Origin: Chryseobacterium aurantiacum
GTDB lineage: Bacteria; Bacteroidota; Bacteroidia; Flavobacteriales; Weeksellaceae
Assembly: GCF_003020585.1 (NCBI RefSeq)
Contig: NZ_PXUE01000004.1
Location: 186,001-250,000, forward strand
Reading direction: 5' to 3'
Length of the DNA: 64,000 bases
Positions 42,420-50,038 of the stretch are shown here, piece after piece. The notes under the pieces were generated by a model. It was not told where the DNA came from. It did no database searches and was given only the letters and a program-made list of their open reading frames with translations. Numbering within the stretch: the first letter of the stretch is position 1; every line of letters begins with the position of its first letter. The translations under genes were made by a program, and so were the position numbers.

Positions 42420-43454
42420 ATGAAAAAATTTCTAAACAGCAAGAAGAACGTAAACATTCTCCTGGGAGGACTTTTGCTAGTAGTTTTTGCACAAGGAGTC
42501 TTTATTGCAAAGCTCTTCTCTGAAAGGGATGACAAAAATTATGAAGTAAACCTTGTAAAAATAAACACTGAAAAAGACAGTGTAGATTATCTAAAGATGA
42601 AAACAGATCTTACCCTGGTAGATCAAACTGTTGGTCAACTTAATTCTTTCCTTAAATCTAAGGACATTTCGAATGAAAAGCTAATGATGCTTGATCAGGA
42701 CAGCATTGCCAATTCTATCTATCTTTCCAAGCAAGCCAATAGATACAGCCAGTATCTGATGGATCTACAAAAAAAACTGATGCAGGTTCCTTTGGGAATG
42801 CCAACAGACGGATATATTTCCTCTAATTTTGGAGTAAGAAAAAATCCTATCCCATTCCGAACGGTGTACGCATCGGTAAAAACAGGTACTACAACAGAAA
42901 CCAAGTCGGCGGCTCCCGTGGCGGCTAAACCTGAAGTAAAAGCTGAACCTGTGGAAAAAATAGTTGAACTTACAGACAGCTATGGAAATAAAAGAGAGGT
43001 AAAAGTAATGGTAACTCCAAAAGCGGCTCCTGTTGCTTCTACATCCGGTACTTCTGGCTCTGCTTCGAAAACAGTGGCTGGTACTACAACTTCCAAAGCA
43101 GCTCCTGCTGAAAAAAATAATCCACCTGCTGAAGCAGATCAGATGCAGTTCCATAAAGGATTGGATATTGCTGTAGCTTTTGGCTCTGATGTAAGAGCAG
43201 CTGCTGCCGGAACAATCATTTTTTCCGGACAAAAAGGAGGCTACGGAAATTGTGTAATTGTTTCCCACGGAAATGGATTAGCCACTCTTTATGGACATTT
43301 ATCACAACTTGTTTCCAAAGTGAATGATAAGGTAAAAGTAGGTCAGGTGATCGCAAAATCCGGAAATTCCGGCCGTTCTACAGGCCCTCACCTCCATTAT
43401 GAAGTACATAAGAACAATACTCCGGTGAATCCGAGGTTGTTTATGAATCTATAA
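42420..43454 (+). CDS. M23-family peptidoglycan endopeptidase with an internal linker
   Basis: A 344-residue envelope protein with an N-terminal membrane anchor (about residues 11-30), a coiled-coil-like stretch (35-125), and a LytM/M23 domain. The start of the domain, PTDGYISSNFGVRKNP, is separated from its zinc-binding part by an ~85-residue Ala/Pro/Thr/Lys-rich linker; then come FHKGLDIAVAFG (H-x3-D zinc ligands), HGNGLATLYGHLS and GPHLHYEVH (H-x-H). All catalytic residues are present, so it should cut cross-links or activate an amidase at the cell wall. The interrupted domain is unusual. Single gene. Confidence 0.88.
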   Translation: MKKFLNSKKNVNILLGGLLLVVFAQGVFIAKLFSERDDKNYEVNLVKINTEKDSVDYLKMKTDLTLVDQTVGQLNSFLKSKDISNEKLMMLDQDSIANSIYLSKQANRYSQYLMDLQKKLMQVPLGMPTDGYISSNFGVRKNPIPFRTVYASVKTGTTTETKSAAPVAAKPEVKAEPVEKIVELTDSYGNKREVKVMVTPKAAPVASTSGTSGSASKTVAGTTTSKAAPAEKNNPPAEADQMQFHKGLDIAVAFGSDVRAAAAGTIIFSGQKGGYGNCVIVSHGNGLATLYGHLSQLVSKVNDKVKVGQVIAKSGNSGRSTGPHLHYEVHKNNTPVNPRLFMNL

Positions 43455-43457
43455 CAT

Positions 43458-43493
43458 AAAATAGGCTGTCTTATTGCTAAGACAGCCTATTTT
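43458..43493. terminator. Bidirectional terminator between the M23 and MBL genes
   Basis: AAAATAGGCTGTCTTA and TAAGACAGCCTATTTT pair around TTGC, a 16-bp perfect stem flanked by A/T runs. Confidence 0.9.
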
Positions 43494-43524
43494 ATTCTCT
43501 TACAGATTTATTTTAAAATATTTT

Positions 43525-44697
43525 TTACTTTAAAATCCTGATTGTTCCTTTCGGGTGTGTAAATGTACCATCAGGACCTGCAATATTGGAATACACTATA
43601 TTCTTGTTGTAATCCTGAATATGAGTAACATTGAAGCCTAAGTGTGGTTCGTGCCAATACACCATAAACACATTTTTTGCCACTTCCACTGCTGTATACT
43701 CTACTGTATCTGTGCTATTTTTTGAACTTCCTGCCGTTCCGGTAAAGGTCATTGTTTTGTTATCTTTAAAATCCAAAAGGAATTTTACTGCTCCAAAATC
43801 AACTTCCAATTTTTTACCAATTGCAGGATAAGGTGATTTTAGATCCCAATCCATTTCTCCCAGAAATACTTTCGCACCCATTCCCAGTTCATCTTTTCCA
43901 GGAAGATTTGGATATTGTTTCACCATAAAGTCTACGATTGCAGATGAGGTTTTATTTTCTGTAACTGCTTTTTTATAGTTTTCAAGATAACCTTTTACAA
44001 AATCTAAAGATTTGGGAGACAGAGATTGTTTGGCAAAATGTGAAGGAACTACCTGTTCAGGTTTCAGGATCTTCATTGCATCAATTTGTCCAATCCATTG
44101 GTCAATTGCCTTTACATTCTGGGTATCGGCCATCCAAAGATGTGAGTCAACAGAAACCGAAATTCCTCCTGCTACTGTTTTGATAGACGGAATCCAAAGA
44201 AAGCTATGTGCCGGATCATCAGAATTCTGTTTTATTTCAATTTTGTTTCCTTCAAGATCAGGAATAGAAGTTACTGCTTCCGGAATTATAATTTCTGATG
44301 GAGCGTCTGTTCTCAACTGTGATTTCCAAACCGCAAGCTTATCGTCCTTTGAAGCAGAAATAAGATAGGCTGTTTGTGCTGTAGAAATGATTCTTACGTT
44401 TGGAAATGCTTTCTTAATCACATCCAGTCCAAAATAGAAATCAGGATCACTGTGAGAAATAAAAACAGTTTTCAGGTTTTTTCCTGTTGCTTTTATTTCT
44501 TTTACCAGCTGTTCTGCATATTGCTTCTGAAACTGGGCGTCAATAAGCATGGCATCTTTATCTCCATAAATAATGGTAGAAGTAATTGGAAAAATAGCCT
44601 TGGTTCCGGGATTATAGACTTTCACCTTAAGGTTACCCGCAAATATGCTGATGAACCCTAGAATGGCAATAACTGATAATAATTTTCTTTTTAACAT
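43525..44697 (-). CDS. Exported MBL-fold protein with a MoaF-like C-terminal domain
   Basis: A 390-residue protein with a signal peptide (MLKRKLLSVIAILGFISIFAG). The middle is a metallo-beta-lactamase fold, but the metal motif HxHxDH reads HSDPDF (in FISHSDPDFYFGLDV, near 80-94), so two of the histidines are replaced. Later ligands are also altered (VPSHFAKQS keeps one His). The last ~100 residues (GTAGSSKNSTDTVEY, VFMVYWHEPHLGFNVTHIQD, SNIAGPDGTFTHPKG) resemble the MoaF barrel. Possible small-molecule binding or hydrolysis with a changed metal site. Last of three minus-strand genes starting with the Rrf2 regulator; 15-base gap after the SDR gene. Confidence 0.75.
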   Translation of the reverse strand: MLKRKLLSVIAILGFISIFAGNLKVKVYNPGTKAIFPITSTIIYGDKDAMLIDAQFQKQYAEQLVKEIKATGKNLKTVFISHSDPDFYFGLDVIKKAFPNVRIISTAQTAYLISASKDDKLAVWKSQLRTDAPSEIIIPEAVTSIPDLEGNKIEIKQNSDDPAHSFLWIPSIKTVAGGISVSVDSHLWMADTQNVKAIDQWIGQIDAMKILKPEQVVPSHFAKQSLSPKSLDFVKGYLENYKKAVTENKTSSAIVDFMVKQYPNLPGKDELGMGAKVFLGEMDWDLKSPYPAIGKKLEVDFGAVKFLLDFKDNKTMTFTGTAGSSKNSTDTVEYTAVEVAKNVFMVYWHEPHLGFNVTHIQDYNKNIVYSNIAGPDGTFTHPKGTIRILK

Positions 44698-44712
44698 TTT
44701 TGTTCTTTTAGA

Positions 44713-45366
44713 TTAATAAGCTGCTGTAAAACGTTCACGGATATGGTTGTTCTGCTCCAATTCGTCAACCAAAACTACTGCTACATCTTCTACTGAAAGG
44801 CGGCTTCTTCCGTTTTCATCAAATACGGGTGTTTCTAATGAAGTTCTGTATTGTGCAGTTCTTGCCCCTACGTTAGCTTGGTTCATCTCCACAGCAGGGC
44901 TAAAGAACGTCCAGTCCAGTGTATTATTTTCTTTGATCTTGTTTAAATAATCTCTTGCTGCAGTTGCTCCAGGCTTGTAAGCATCCGGGAAGTCCGGTGT
45001 GTCTACAATTTGTACATTATCGGGTGTATAAAGGCTTCCTGCCCCTCCTACTACGATTAGTCTTTTTACCCCTGATGTTTCCACTGCTTTTTCAATATTT
45101 TCAGAGCCGTTCAAAAAATCATTGTAAAGATTAGGGTTCGTCCATCCTGCATTGAAAGCACTGATGACAGCATCACTTCCTTTCAAAGCATCTGCCAGTT
45201 CTGTTACATTGTTTACATCAACGCTTTTTGCGGTTACATTTTCCTGTGTCTGCACCTTAGATGCATCTCTTACTAAAGCTTCTACAGCATATCCTCTGTC
45301 TGCTAATTCTTTTACAATGTGCGATCCTACAAATCCTGTTGCACCGATTACTGCTACTTTTTTCAT
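44713..45366 (-). CDS. NAD(P)-binding SDR-type reductase / epimerase-like protein
   Basis: A 217-residue Rossmann-fold protein of the NAD(P)H-binding extended-SDR type. Seen: VAVIGATGFVGSHIVKEL (GxxGxxG, 4-21), SVDVNNVTELADAL, VISAFNAGW, and LIVVGGAGSLYTP. The catalytic Y-x3-K is not clear (YKPGATAARDYL), as in NmrA-like sensors and related reductases. Preceded by an Rrf2 regulator and an operator-like palindrome (45389-45410), and followed by the MBL/MoaF gene, so it is probably a stress-inducible reductase under Rrf2 control. Confidence 0.8.
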   Translation of the reverse strand: MKKVAVIGATGFVGSHIVKELADRGYAVEALVRDASKVQTQENVTAKSVDVNNVTELADALKGSDAVISAFNAGWTNPNLYNDFLNGSENIEKAVETSGVKRLIVVGGAGSLYTPDNVQIVDTPDFPDAYKPGATAARDYLNKIKENNTLDWTFFSPAVEMNQANVGARTAQYRTSLETPVFDENGRSRLSVEDVAVVLVDELEQNNHIRERFTAAY

Positions 45367-45388
45367 AATGTTTTATTTTTAAAATTAA

Positions 45389-45410
45389 ATTGTAATAAAT
45401 ATTGTTACAT
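45389..45410. promoter_or_regulatory. Inverted repeat upstream of the SDR gene, putative Rrf2 operator
   Basis: ATTGTAA-N9-TTACAT (45389-45410) matches the ATTGTAA-N9-TTACAAT site in the Rrf2 promoter (45871-45893) in arms and spacing. Confidence 0.55.
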
Positions 45411-45426
45411 TTATAGCTAAAAAATT

Positions 45427-45837
45427 TTACTCGAACTGGTCTGCAAATTCCTGCAATGACTTATTTCCTAAAAATTTAATAACCAATTGATCTGTTTCAT
45501 CAAATAATGTATTTAAATGAATATTAATTTCCTTTCCAACGCTGCAGGCAGGGTTAGGATTTTGATTTTTCTTTCCCAAAACCTCTGTATTCTTCACGGC
45601 TCCATAAATCTCGGAAATGGTGATTGCATCTGCATTCTTCGCCAGTTGAGTTCCCCCTACTTTACCTTGTCTGCTCGTAATCATCCCTGCTTCTCTCAAT
45701 ACACTGATCTCTTTACGAACGATAACCGCGTTTACGTTGATACTACCGGCAATCCATTCAGAAGTGAGCCATTCCTGAGGACTTTTCGCCAATAAGGTCA
45801 TTATATGTATTGCCGTAGCAAATCTTGTATTATTCAT
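45427..45837 (-). CDS. Rrf2-family transcriptional regulator
   Basis: A 136-residue winged-helix regulator. The N-terminal helices read FATAIHIMTLLAKSPQEWLTSEWIAGSINVNAVIVRKEISVLREAGMITSRQGKVGG, the Rrf2 DNA-binding domain with the basic wing. Of the three cysteines that bind an iron-sulfur cluster in IscR or NsrR only one is present (PACSVGKE, near residue 98), so it is more like YwnA/YwgB-type redox or ligand sensors. Palindromes cover its own promoter and recur before the SDR gene, indicating autoregulation and control of the downstream pair. Confidence 0.85.
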   Translation of the reverse strand: MNNTRFATAIHIMTLLAKSPQEWLTSEWIAGSINVNAVIVRKEISVLREAGMITSRQGKVGGTQLAKNADAITISEIYGAVKNTEVLGKKNQNPNPACSVGKEINIHLNTLFDETDQLVIKFLGNKSLQEFADQFE

Positions 45838-45893
45838 TGTAATTACATTGCAAAGGTAAACAATTTTTTAATTGTAACAAGTATTATTACAAT
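45838..45893 (-). promoter_or_regulatory. Rrf2 gene promoter with overlapping operators
   Basis: Minus-strand CTTG (45878-45881), 19-base spacer, TACCTTTG (45851-45858). ATTGTAA-N9-TTACAAT (45871-45893) is centred on the -33 box, and the palindrome TGTAATTACA (45838-45847) lies at the expected start of transcription, just before the ATG. Binding at either site would block RNA polymerase. Confidence 0.65.
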
Positions 45894-45903
45894 TAATTTT
45901 TTC

Positions 45904-46854
45904 TTAAAGGATTAATTTATCCAAATCCAGCAGTAAATAATTGATGTTTTGATTAATGGTTCTTGTTGCAGACTGCATCTGATTAAGCATTGCAGCTCTA
46001 TTGTGAAGATCATCTGCCCTATAAAAGCCGCCATCACTAAAAATGACAGACTGATCAGCCTTATTTTTATCATCATCAAATTGATAATGAAGCCATCTTT
46101 CTTTCATATTTCCAATAATGGAGCGTTCTTCTCTATTGGAGAACTTCTTCTCTGTATACATATACCAGATAAATGGGGGAAAGTTTGGAGACTCCAGTCT
46201 TTCTCTCCAGATATCTCTTAAGAGGTTTCTTTGGTGAATAAATTCCACTTTTTTTCCTTTTGGATTAAGTGTTGCCAGACCAAAACCTGCACCAAGTACC
46301 CCTCCGCTGATATCAATGGTATTGCTCCAGCCCTCATCTTTTACAATTCCACCGGCTATGGAAGCTGCTGCTCCCGCAATAATTGAGTATAAAATCAGCT
46401 TATTATTTCTTGAAGAATTAAGATTATCTACGTAATTTCCTATTTGTGCAACTCTTTCTCCCTCACAATCAAATTCTGCAGCTACGGCATCCAATTCTGT
46501 CAGGGCAATGGTTATTTTGCTATTTATTTTGGTCTTTAACTGTAAAACTTTAACCTGGGAAGCTAAGGATGAATCTTTTTTAAGCTCCATGATGTCATGA
46601 ACTTCATCCAAATTATCCAGGGCATTCAGGATGAGAATACTTTGGTCCGAGAACATCGCTTTCAATTCTTTATTGGCGAGTAAAATAGAATCTGAGTTAT
46701 GGGATGGTACCCTGTTGCTGTAATTATATTTAAAAGGGGCCTTACAGTAACTATCCTTAAGGGTTAATATATTCTGCTGAATCATCTGATTCTTCTTGGA
46801 AACACAAGAAGTAAGCAGACCGAGAACAATAAAAAGATAAAAAAGTTTTTTCAT
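45904..46854 (-). CDS. Lipoprotein with an internal glycine-rich hydrophobic segment
   Basis: An unrecognised 316-residue lipoprotein: signal MKKLFYLFIVLGLLTSC with Cys17. The region 45-135 is helical and charged (coiled-coil-like), followed by a glycine/alanine-rich hydrophobic stretch (IIAGAAASIAGGIV, then GGVLGAGFGLATL, about 155-195) resembling a glycine-zipper membrane segment, and a soluble C-terminal part with RNLLRDIWRERLESPNFPPFIWYMY. The glycine-zipper arrangement suggests a membrane-active or pore-lining protein, but function is unknown. Upstream of, and cooriented with, the Rrf2 gene; FKBP gene lies behind it with its own terminator. Confidence 0.7.
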   Translation of the reverse strand: MKKLFYLFIVLGLLTSCVSKKNQMIQQNILTLKDSYCKAPFKYNYSNRVPSHNSDSILLANKELKAMFSDQSILILNALDNLDEVHDIMELKKDSSLASQVKVLQLKTKINSKITIALTELDAVAAEFDCEGERVAQIGNYVDNLNSSRNNKLILYSIIAGAAASIAGGIVKDEGWSNTIDISGGVLGAGFGLATLNPKGKKVEFIHQRNLLRDIWRERLESPNFPPFIWYMYTEKKFSNREERSIIGNMKERWLHYQFDDDKNKADQSVIFSDGGFYRADDLHNRAAMLNQMQSATRTINQNINYLLLDLDKLIL

Positions 46855-46944
46855 TCAATCTATTTTTGTGTATCAGTTGGGGAATTATTTAAAATCGTCA
46901 ATCTGCTGCATTACAATTTATCAATACGAATATAATACAAATAA

Positions 46945-46974
46945 AAAAATTTACCTGAATTCAGGTAAATTTTT
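46945..46974 (-). terminator. Terminator of the FKBP gene
   Basis: Perfect palindrome AAAAATTTACCTGAA / TTCAGGTAAATTTTT (46945-46974), 20 bases after the gene on the minus strand. Confidence 0.85.
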
Positions 46975-46993
46975 AATCTATTTTTAAGTCGGA

Positions 46994-47428
46994 TTATTTA
47001 ATTGCTAACAATTCCACTTCAAAAACAAGCGTACTGTTTGGGCCTATTTCCTTGCTGATCTCCTGATCTCCATAAGCCAAATGCGGAGGAATAATTAATC
47101 TCCATTTGCTCCCAACAGACATTAACTGAAGAGCTTCAGTCCATCCGCTAATTACTCTGTTTAAAGGAAAAGATGCAGGTGTTCCTCTTTTTACAGAACT
47201 ATCAAAAACCTTACCTGAGATAGTAGTTCCGTGATAGTGGCATTTTACGGTAGATTTAGGTCCTGGTTTTGCACCATCCCCTTCCGTAATGATTTCGTAT
47301 TGTAAGCCGCTAGGTAATTGTACCACGCTTTCTCTCTTACCATACTCCTCCATATATTCCTTACCGTCGTTAAGGTTCTTTTCTGCTAATTCTTTTTTAC
47401 GTTTAAATAACATATCTGCTACTCCCAT
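46994..47428 (-). CDS. FKBP-type peptidyl-prolyl isomerase
   Basis: A 144-residue cis-trans prolyl isomerase/chaperone. I start at ATG 47428 (MGVADMLFK...) because a promoter (TATCTTTG, 47443-47450) lies inside the longer frame. A charged N-terminal helix (KRKKELAEKNLNDGKEYMEEYG) precedes the FKBP domain: LPSGLQYEII, VKCHYHGTTISGKVFDSS, FPLNRVISGWTEALQLMSVGSKWRLIIPPHLAYG and FEVELLAI. The Tyr, Phe-Asp, Trp and Tyr positions of the binding pocket are kept. No signal peptide, so cytosolic; it resembles the FkpA/Mip catalytic part. Confidence 0.92.
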   Translation of the reverse strand: MGVADMLFKRKKELAEKNLNDGKEYMEEYGKRESVVQLPSGLQYEIITEGDGAKPGPKSTVKCHYHGTTISGKVFDSSVKRGTPASFPLNRVISGWTEALQLMSVGSKWRLIIPPHLAYGDQEISKEIGPNSTLVFEVELLAIK

Positions 47429-47442
47429 ATTATAATTTTTTA

Positions 47443-47450
47443 CAAAGATA
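47443..47450 (-). promoter_or_regulatory. -7 box of the FKBP gene
   Basis: Minus-strand TATCTTTG, 15 bases upstream of the ATG at 47428. Confidence 0.5.
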
Positions 47451-47652
47451 AGATTTGTTAGCGGAAGTAGAATACAAGAAACAGAAAGCATTAAAAATCA
47501 ATTATTTAAAATATACTTCAATTGATATCGTGTATCTATACTGAGTTTTATTTTGTTATTTCACTCATGCTTTTCATTAAAATTCAAATAATTGTAATAA
47601 TCTCTTAACACAAATTTCGAAAGTTGGTGTTATAATTGAATTTAAAAACTAA

Positions 47653-48666
47653 ATGCCAAATCCACTAAAATATAACAAGAAGTTCGATGAACTTAATGAG
47701 GAGGAAAAAATGCTTCTGGAAATCAATAAAAAATCTATTGCAGATTTTGTTGAACAATCTTCTTCTATAAGTGACGTTAACTATGCTACCAGAAATGCTC
47801 ATGCGAAAACCTATGCAGTAGCAAAGGGAACCTTTTGGATAGATCCGGGGATTCCGGAATCATTGCTTCCTTTTTTTGATAAGGAAAAGTTTGATCTGAC
47901 TATCAGGTTTTCCAATGCTCAATTGAAAATTAAAAACTCCAAAAAGGATCTTCCGGCCTATGGATTTGCGGTACAGATCCGGGATGAGAATAATAATTTG
48001 CTTTCCAATTATCCGTTGGTCAATTTTCCATTATTCCCTGTTAATTCCGTTTCTACTTTTTTAAAATTATTTACAGCTATTAATCATTTTTACATCAAAA
48101 AATGGAGCAGTCTATTTCCTCTGATTACCCAGATATTTAAAGTACTTCCCTCTGTTTTAACAGGTTCTTTTATCAAAAATGGAATAAAGCTGATCAGTAA
48201 AAAGAATGATTTTATCTTATCATTTGATTATCATTCTGTAGGAACTTACCGTTTGGGAGATCATATGATAAAGATAAAACTAAGTCCAAAGTCTGTAGAT
48301 AAAAATATAGGTAAAAAAGAAAATACAAAAAATGCTTTAAAAGATTTTTTCCATGACAATGATTTCACAGTTGATGTTTTAATACAGCTTTGCTATGATT
48401 TGAAAGACCAGCCCATCAACAAGTTGAATGTAGAGTGGAAAAATTCGCCTTTCATTAAAATAGGTGAAGTAAAAATAAATAAAGGTTCTTTACTGGATCC
48501 TCGTGACTGTAGCAATGAACTACTTTCATTTAATCCTTTTGAAAGTAAGGCTATTTTTCAACCGGTAGGAAAAATACAGAAACTTCGTGATGAAGCCTAT
48601 AAAGTATCTGTACAGACAAGGCGGAAGATTAATAAACTTTTGCATGGAAAAAAAAGTGAATTGTAA
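47653..48666 (+). CDS. Catalase-fold family protein
   Basis: A 337-residue protein resembling small heme-dependent catalase-related proteins. Seen: RNAHAKTYAVAKGTFWI (near 53-70), matching the distal-histidine strand; TIRFSNAQLKIKNSKKDLPAYGFAVQI; FDYHSVGTYRLGDHMIKIKLSP; and SFNPFESKAIFQPVGKIQKLRDEAYKVSVQTRR near the end, comparable to the C-terminal catalase-core segment. The usual proximal heme-tyrosine motif (R-x3-Y) is not evident, so catalase activity is doubtful; relatives include allene-oxide-synthase-like proteins. No signal peptide. Single gene. Confidence 0.7.
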   Translation: MPNPLKYNKKFDELNEEEKMLLEINKKSIADFVEQSSSISDVNYATRNAHAKTYAVAKGTFWIDPGIPESLLPFFDKEKFDLTIRFSNAQLKIKNSKKDLPAYGFAVQIRDENNNLLSNYPLVNFPLFPVNSVSTFLKLFTAINHFYIKKWSSLFPLITQIFKVLPSVLTGSFIKNGIKLISKKNDFILSFDYHSVGTYRLGDHMIKIKLSPKSVDKNIGKKENTKNALKDFFHDNDFTVDVLIQLCYDLKDQPINKLNVEWKNSPFIKIGEVKINKGSLLDPRDCSNELLSFNPFESKAIFQPVGKIQKLRDEAYKVSVQTRRKINKLLHGKKSEL

Positions 48667-48732
48667 ATTTTAAATCTGTTGTCCTTGAATAAAAGCATAA
48701 AAAAGACCGTCATTACAACAGCCTTGATACTT

Positions 48733-49146
48733 TTATTTGAATTTTCGGTCCTCTTCTTTTATGGCTAAATCATTGATGCTTGCATATCTTTTTGCCATTA
48801 AGCCATTTTCGTCAAATTCCCAGTTCTCATTTCCATAGGCCCTGAACCATCTTCCGTCTTTTGTTTGATATTCATATTCAAAACGAACAGCAATGCGATT
48901 ATCTGTGTGTGCCCAATATTCTTTTTTAAGGTTATAATGAAGTTCCTTTTCCCACTTTTTTTGAAGAAATCTTACAATCTCTTCTCTTCCATTAACGAAT
49001 GTATCTCTGTTTCGCCATTCGCTATTGATGGTATATGCTTTCGAGATCTTTTCAGGATCCTGGCTGTTCCAGGCGTCTTCTGCCATTTGGATCTTTTCCT
49101 TTGCCGTTTCAAGGGTAAAAGGAGGAAGCGGATGTTTCTGTTCCAT
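48733..49146 (-). CDS. DUF1348 (NTF2-like) protein
   Basis: A 137-residue SnoaL/NTF2-like protein. It follows the DUF1348 pattern closely: [89 protein letters not shown] and the YASINDLAI end. Members are predicted cone-shaped small-molecule-binding proteins of unknown function. It lies 3 bases after the TetR gene stop, so it is the regulator's immediate operon partner, pointing to a ligand-inducible unit. Confidence 0.85.
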   Translation of the reverse strand: MEQKHPLPPFTLETAKEKIQMAEDAWNSQDPEKISKAYTINSEWRNRDTFVNGREEIVRFLQKKWEKELHYNLKKEYWAHTDNRIAVRFEYEYQTKDGRWFRAYGNENWEFDENGLMAKRYASINDLAIKEEDRKFK

Positions 49147-49149
49147 AAT

Positions 49150-49677
49150 TTATTGTATTAAATTGGTGGCTATTTTTCTTGATTTTTTAATTAATTCATT
49201 GGATTTAAAAAGCTGGCTTTCTATGATACTACTTTCAAAAAGCATGTATATATGATCGGAAATCTGCTCAACCTTCAATATTTCTAAAAAATAGCTTCTA
49301 AGGTCAGCTTTATGAGATTGGATCACATTTAGAATTTTAATGTTATCTCCAGGGATTTCTGATAAAATATTTAGGAAACTGCAACCTCTGAAGTTTTCTT
49401 TTTCATTCATATAAATGAGAAAATCAAAAGCTTTGATGATCTTAGATTTTGGATCTTTTTCTTTTTCTAAAAAGCTATTGAGTTCACTAAACCAATATTC
49501 ATGTCTCACATTCAGAAATTCTACACACAGATCTTCCTTGGATTTAAAATGCTGATAGAAACTTGCTCTGGCTACTTCTGCTTCGGAAATGATCTGATTG
49601 ATTCCGGTAGAGTTATACCCCTGTCTGGCAAATAGCTGGAATGTGGTTTCTATGATTCTTTCTCTTGGAGGTTTCAT
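49150..49677 (-). CDS. TetR/AcrR-family transcriptional regulator
   Basis: A 175-residue repressor. The N-terminal helix-turn-helix is clear: RERIIETTFQLFARQGYNSTGINQIISEAEVARASFYQHFKSKEDLCVEFL (about 5-56). The C-terminal helical domain is divergent, as usual, and contains ENFRGCSFLNILSEIP, which resembles the TetR_C group with a cysteine in the pocket. A perfect inverted repeat at 49721-49740 lies next to its -7 box, so it very probably represses itself and the DUF1348 gene. Ligand unknown. Confidence 0.88.
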   Translation of the reverse strand: MKPPRERIIETTFQLFARQGYNSTGINQIISEAEVARASFYQHFKSKEDLCVEFLNVRHEYWFSELNSFLEKEKDPKSKIIKAFDFLIYMNEKENFRGCSFLNILSEIPGDNIKILNVIQSHKADLRSYFLEILKVEQISDHIYMLFESSIIESQLFKSNELIKKSRKIATNLIQ

Positions 49678-49697
49678 ATTGCTTTTCTTTTCTGGAA

Positions 49698-49705
49698 CAA
49701 ATATA
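49698..49705 (-). promoter_or_regulatory. -7 box of the TetR-DUF1348 unit
   Basis: Minus-strand TATATTTG, 21 bases before the ATG at 49677. Confidence 0.55.
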
Positions 49706-49720
49706 TGAAAAAAACCAAAG

Positions 49721-49740
49721 AACAGACTGATCTGTCTGTT
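49721..49740. promoter_or_regulatory. TetR operator
   Basis: Perfect inverted repeat AACAGAC-TGATCT-GTCTGTT, 15 bases upstream of the -7 box and covering the -33 region. Confidence 0.65.
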
Positions 49741-49777
49741 TCATTTTTTAAATAATTTAGTTTGAAAATATTGGATA

Positions 49778-49924
49778 ACGCAAAGTCGCTAACTTTTATA
49801 AACACTGAGTATTAAGGGCGCAAGGATTTTATCTTCGATAAAATTAATACTGTAAACTATCATTCTTGATAAAGCTGACGGTTAAGAAAGAATACTGCTG
49901 AAAATCTTCGATCTTTCTGCGTCT
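49778..49924. repeat. Dispersed CGCAAAG-type intergenic repeat, copy 1
   Basis: Bounded by ACGCAAAGTCGC (49778-49789) and its imperfect reverse complement TCTTTCTGCGTCT (49912-49924). Inside is the hairpin ATTTTATCTTCGATAAAAT. A shorter related element occurs at 63415-63468. No gene is present between 49741 and 50038. Confidence 0.5.
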
Positions 49925-49986
49925 AAAAAAACAAAATGTTTATTCTCTTTGTGCACAGCATTTTCCAACAAGAATCTTTGTAAACC

Positions 49987-50021
49987 AAAAAGCCTCCGGA
50001 ATTTAATTCCGGAGGCTTTTT
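49987..50021. terminator. Terminator of the Ter operon
   Basis: AAAAGCCTCCGGAAT and ATTCCGGAGGCTTTT pair around TTTAA, a strong bidirectional hairpin 18 bases after the terC-type gene stop. Confidence 0.9.
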
Positions 50022-50038
50022 ATATATTTTAAATATGA

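Noticed and set aside
47429..47491. Longer N-terminus for the FKBP protein
   Set aside because: Crosses the TATCTTTG promoter box; ATG at 47428 is preferred.
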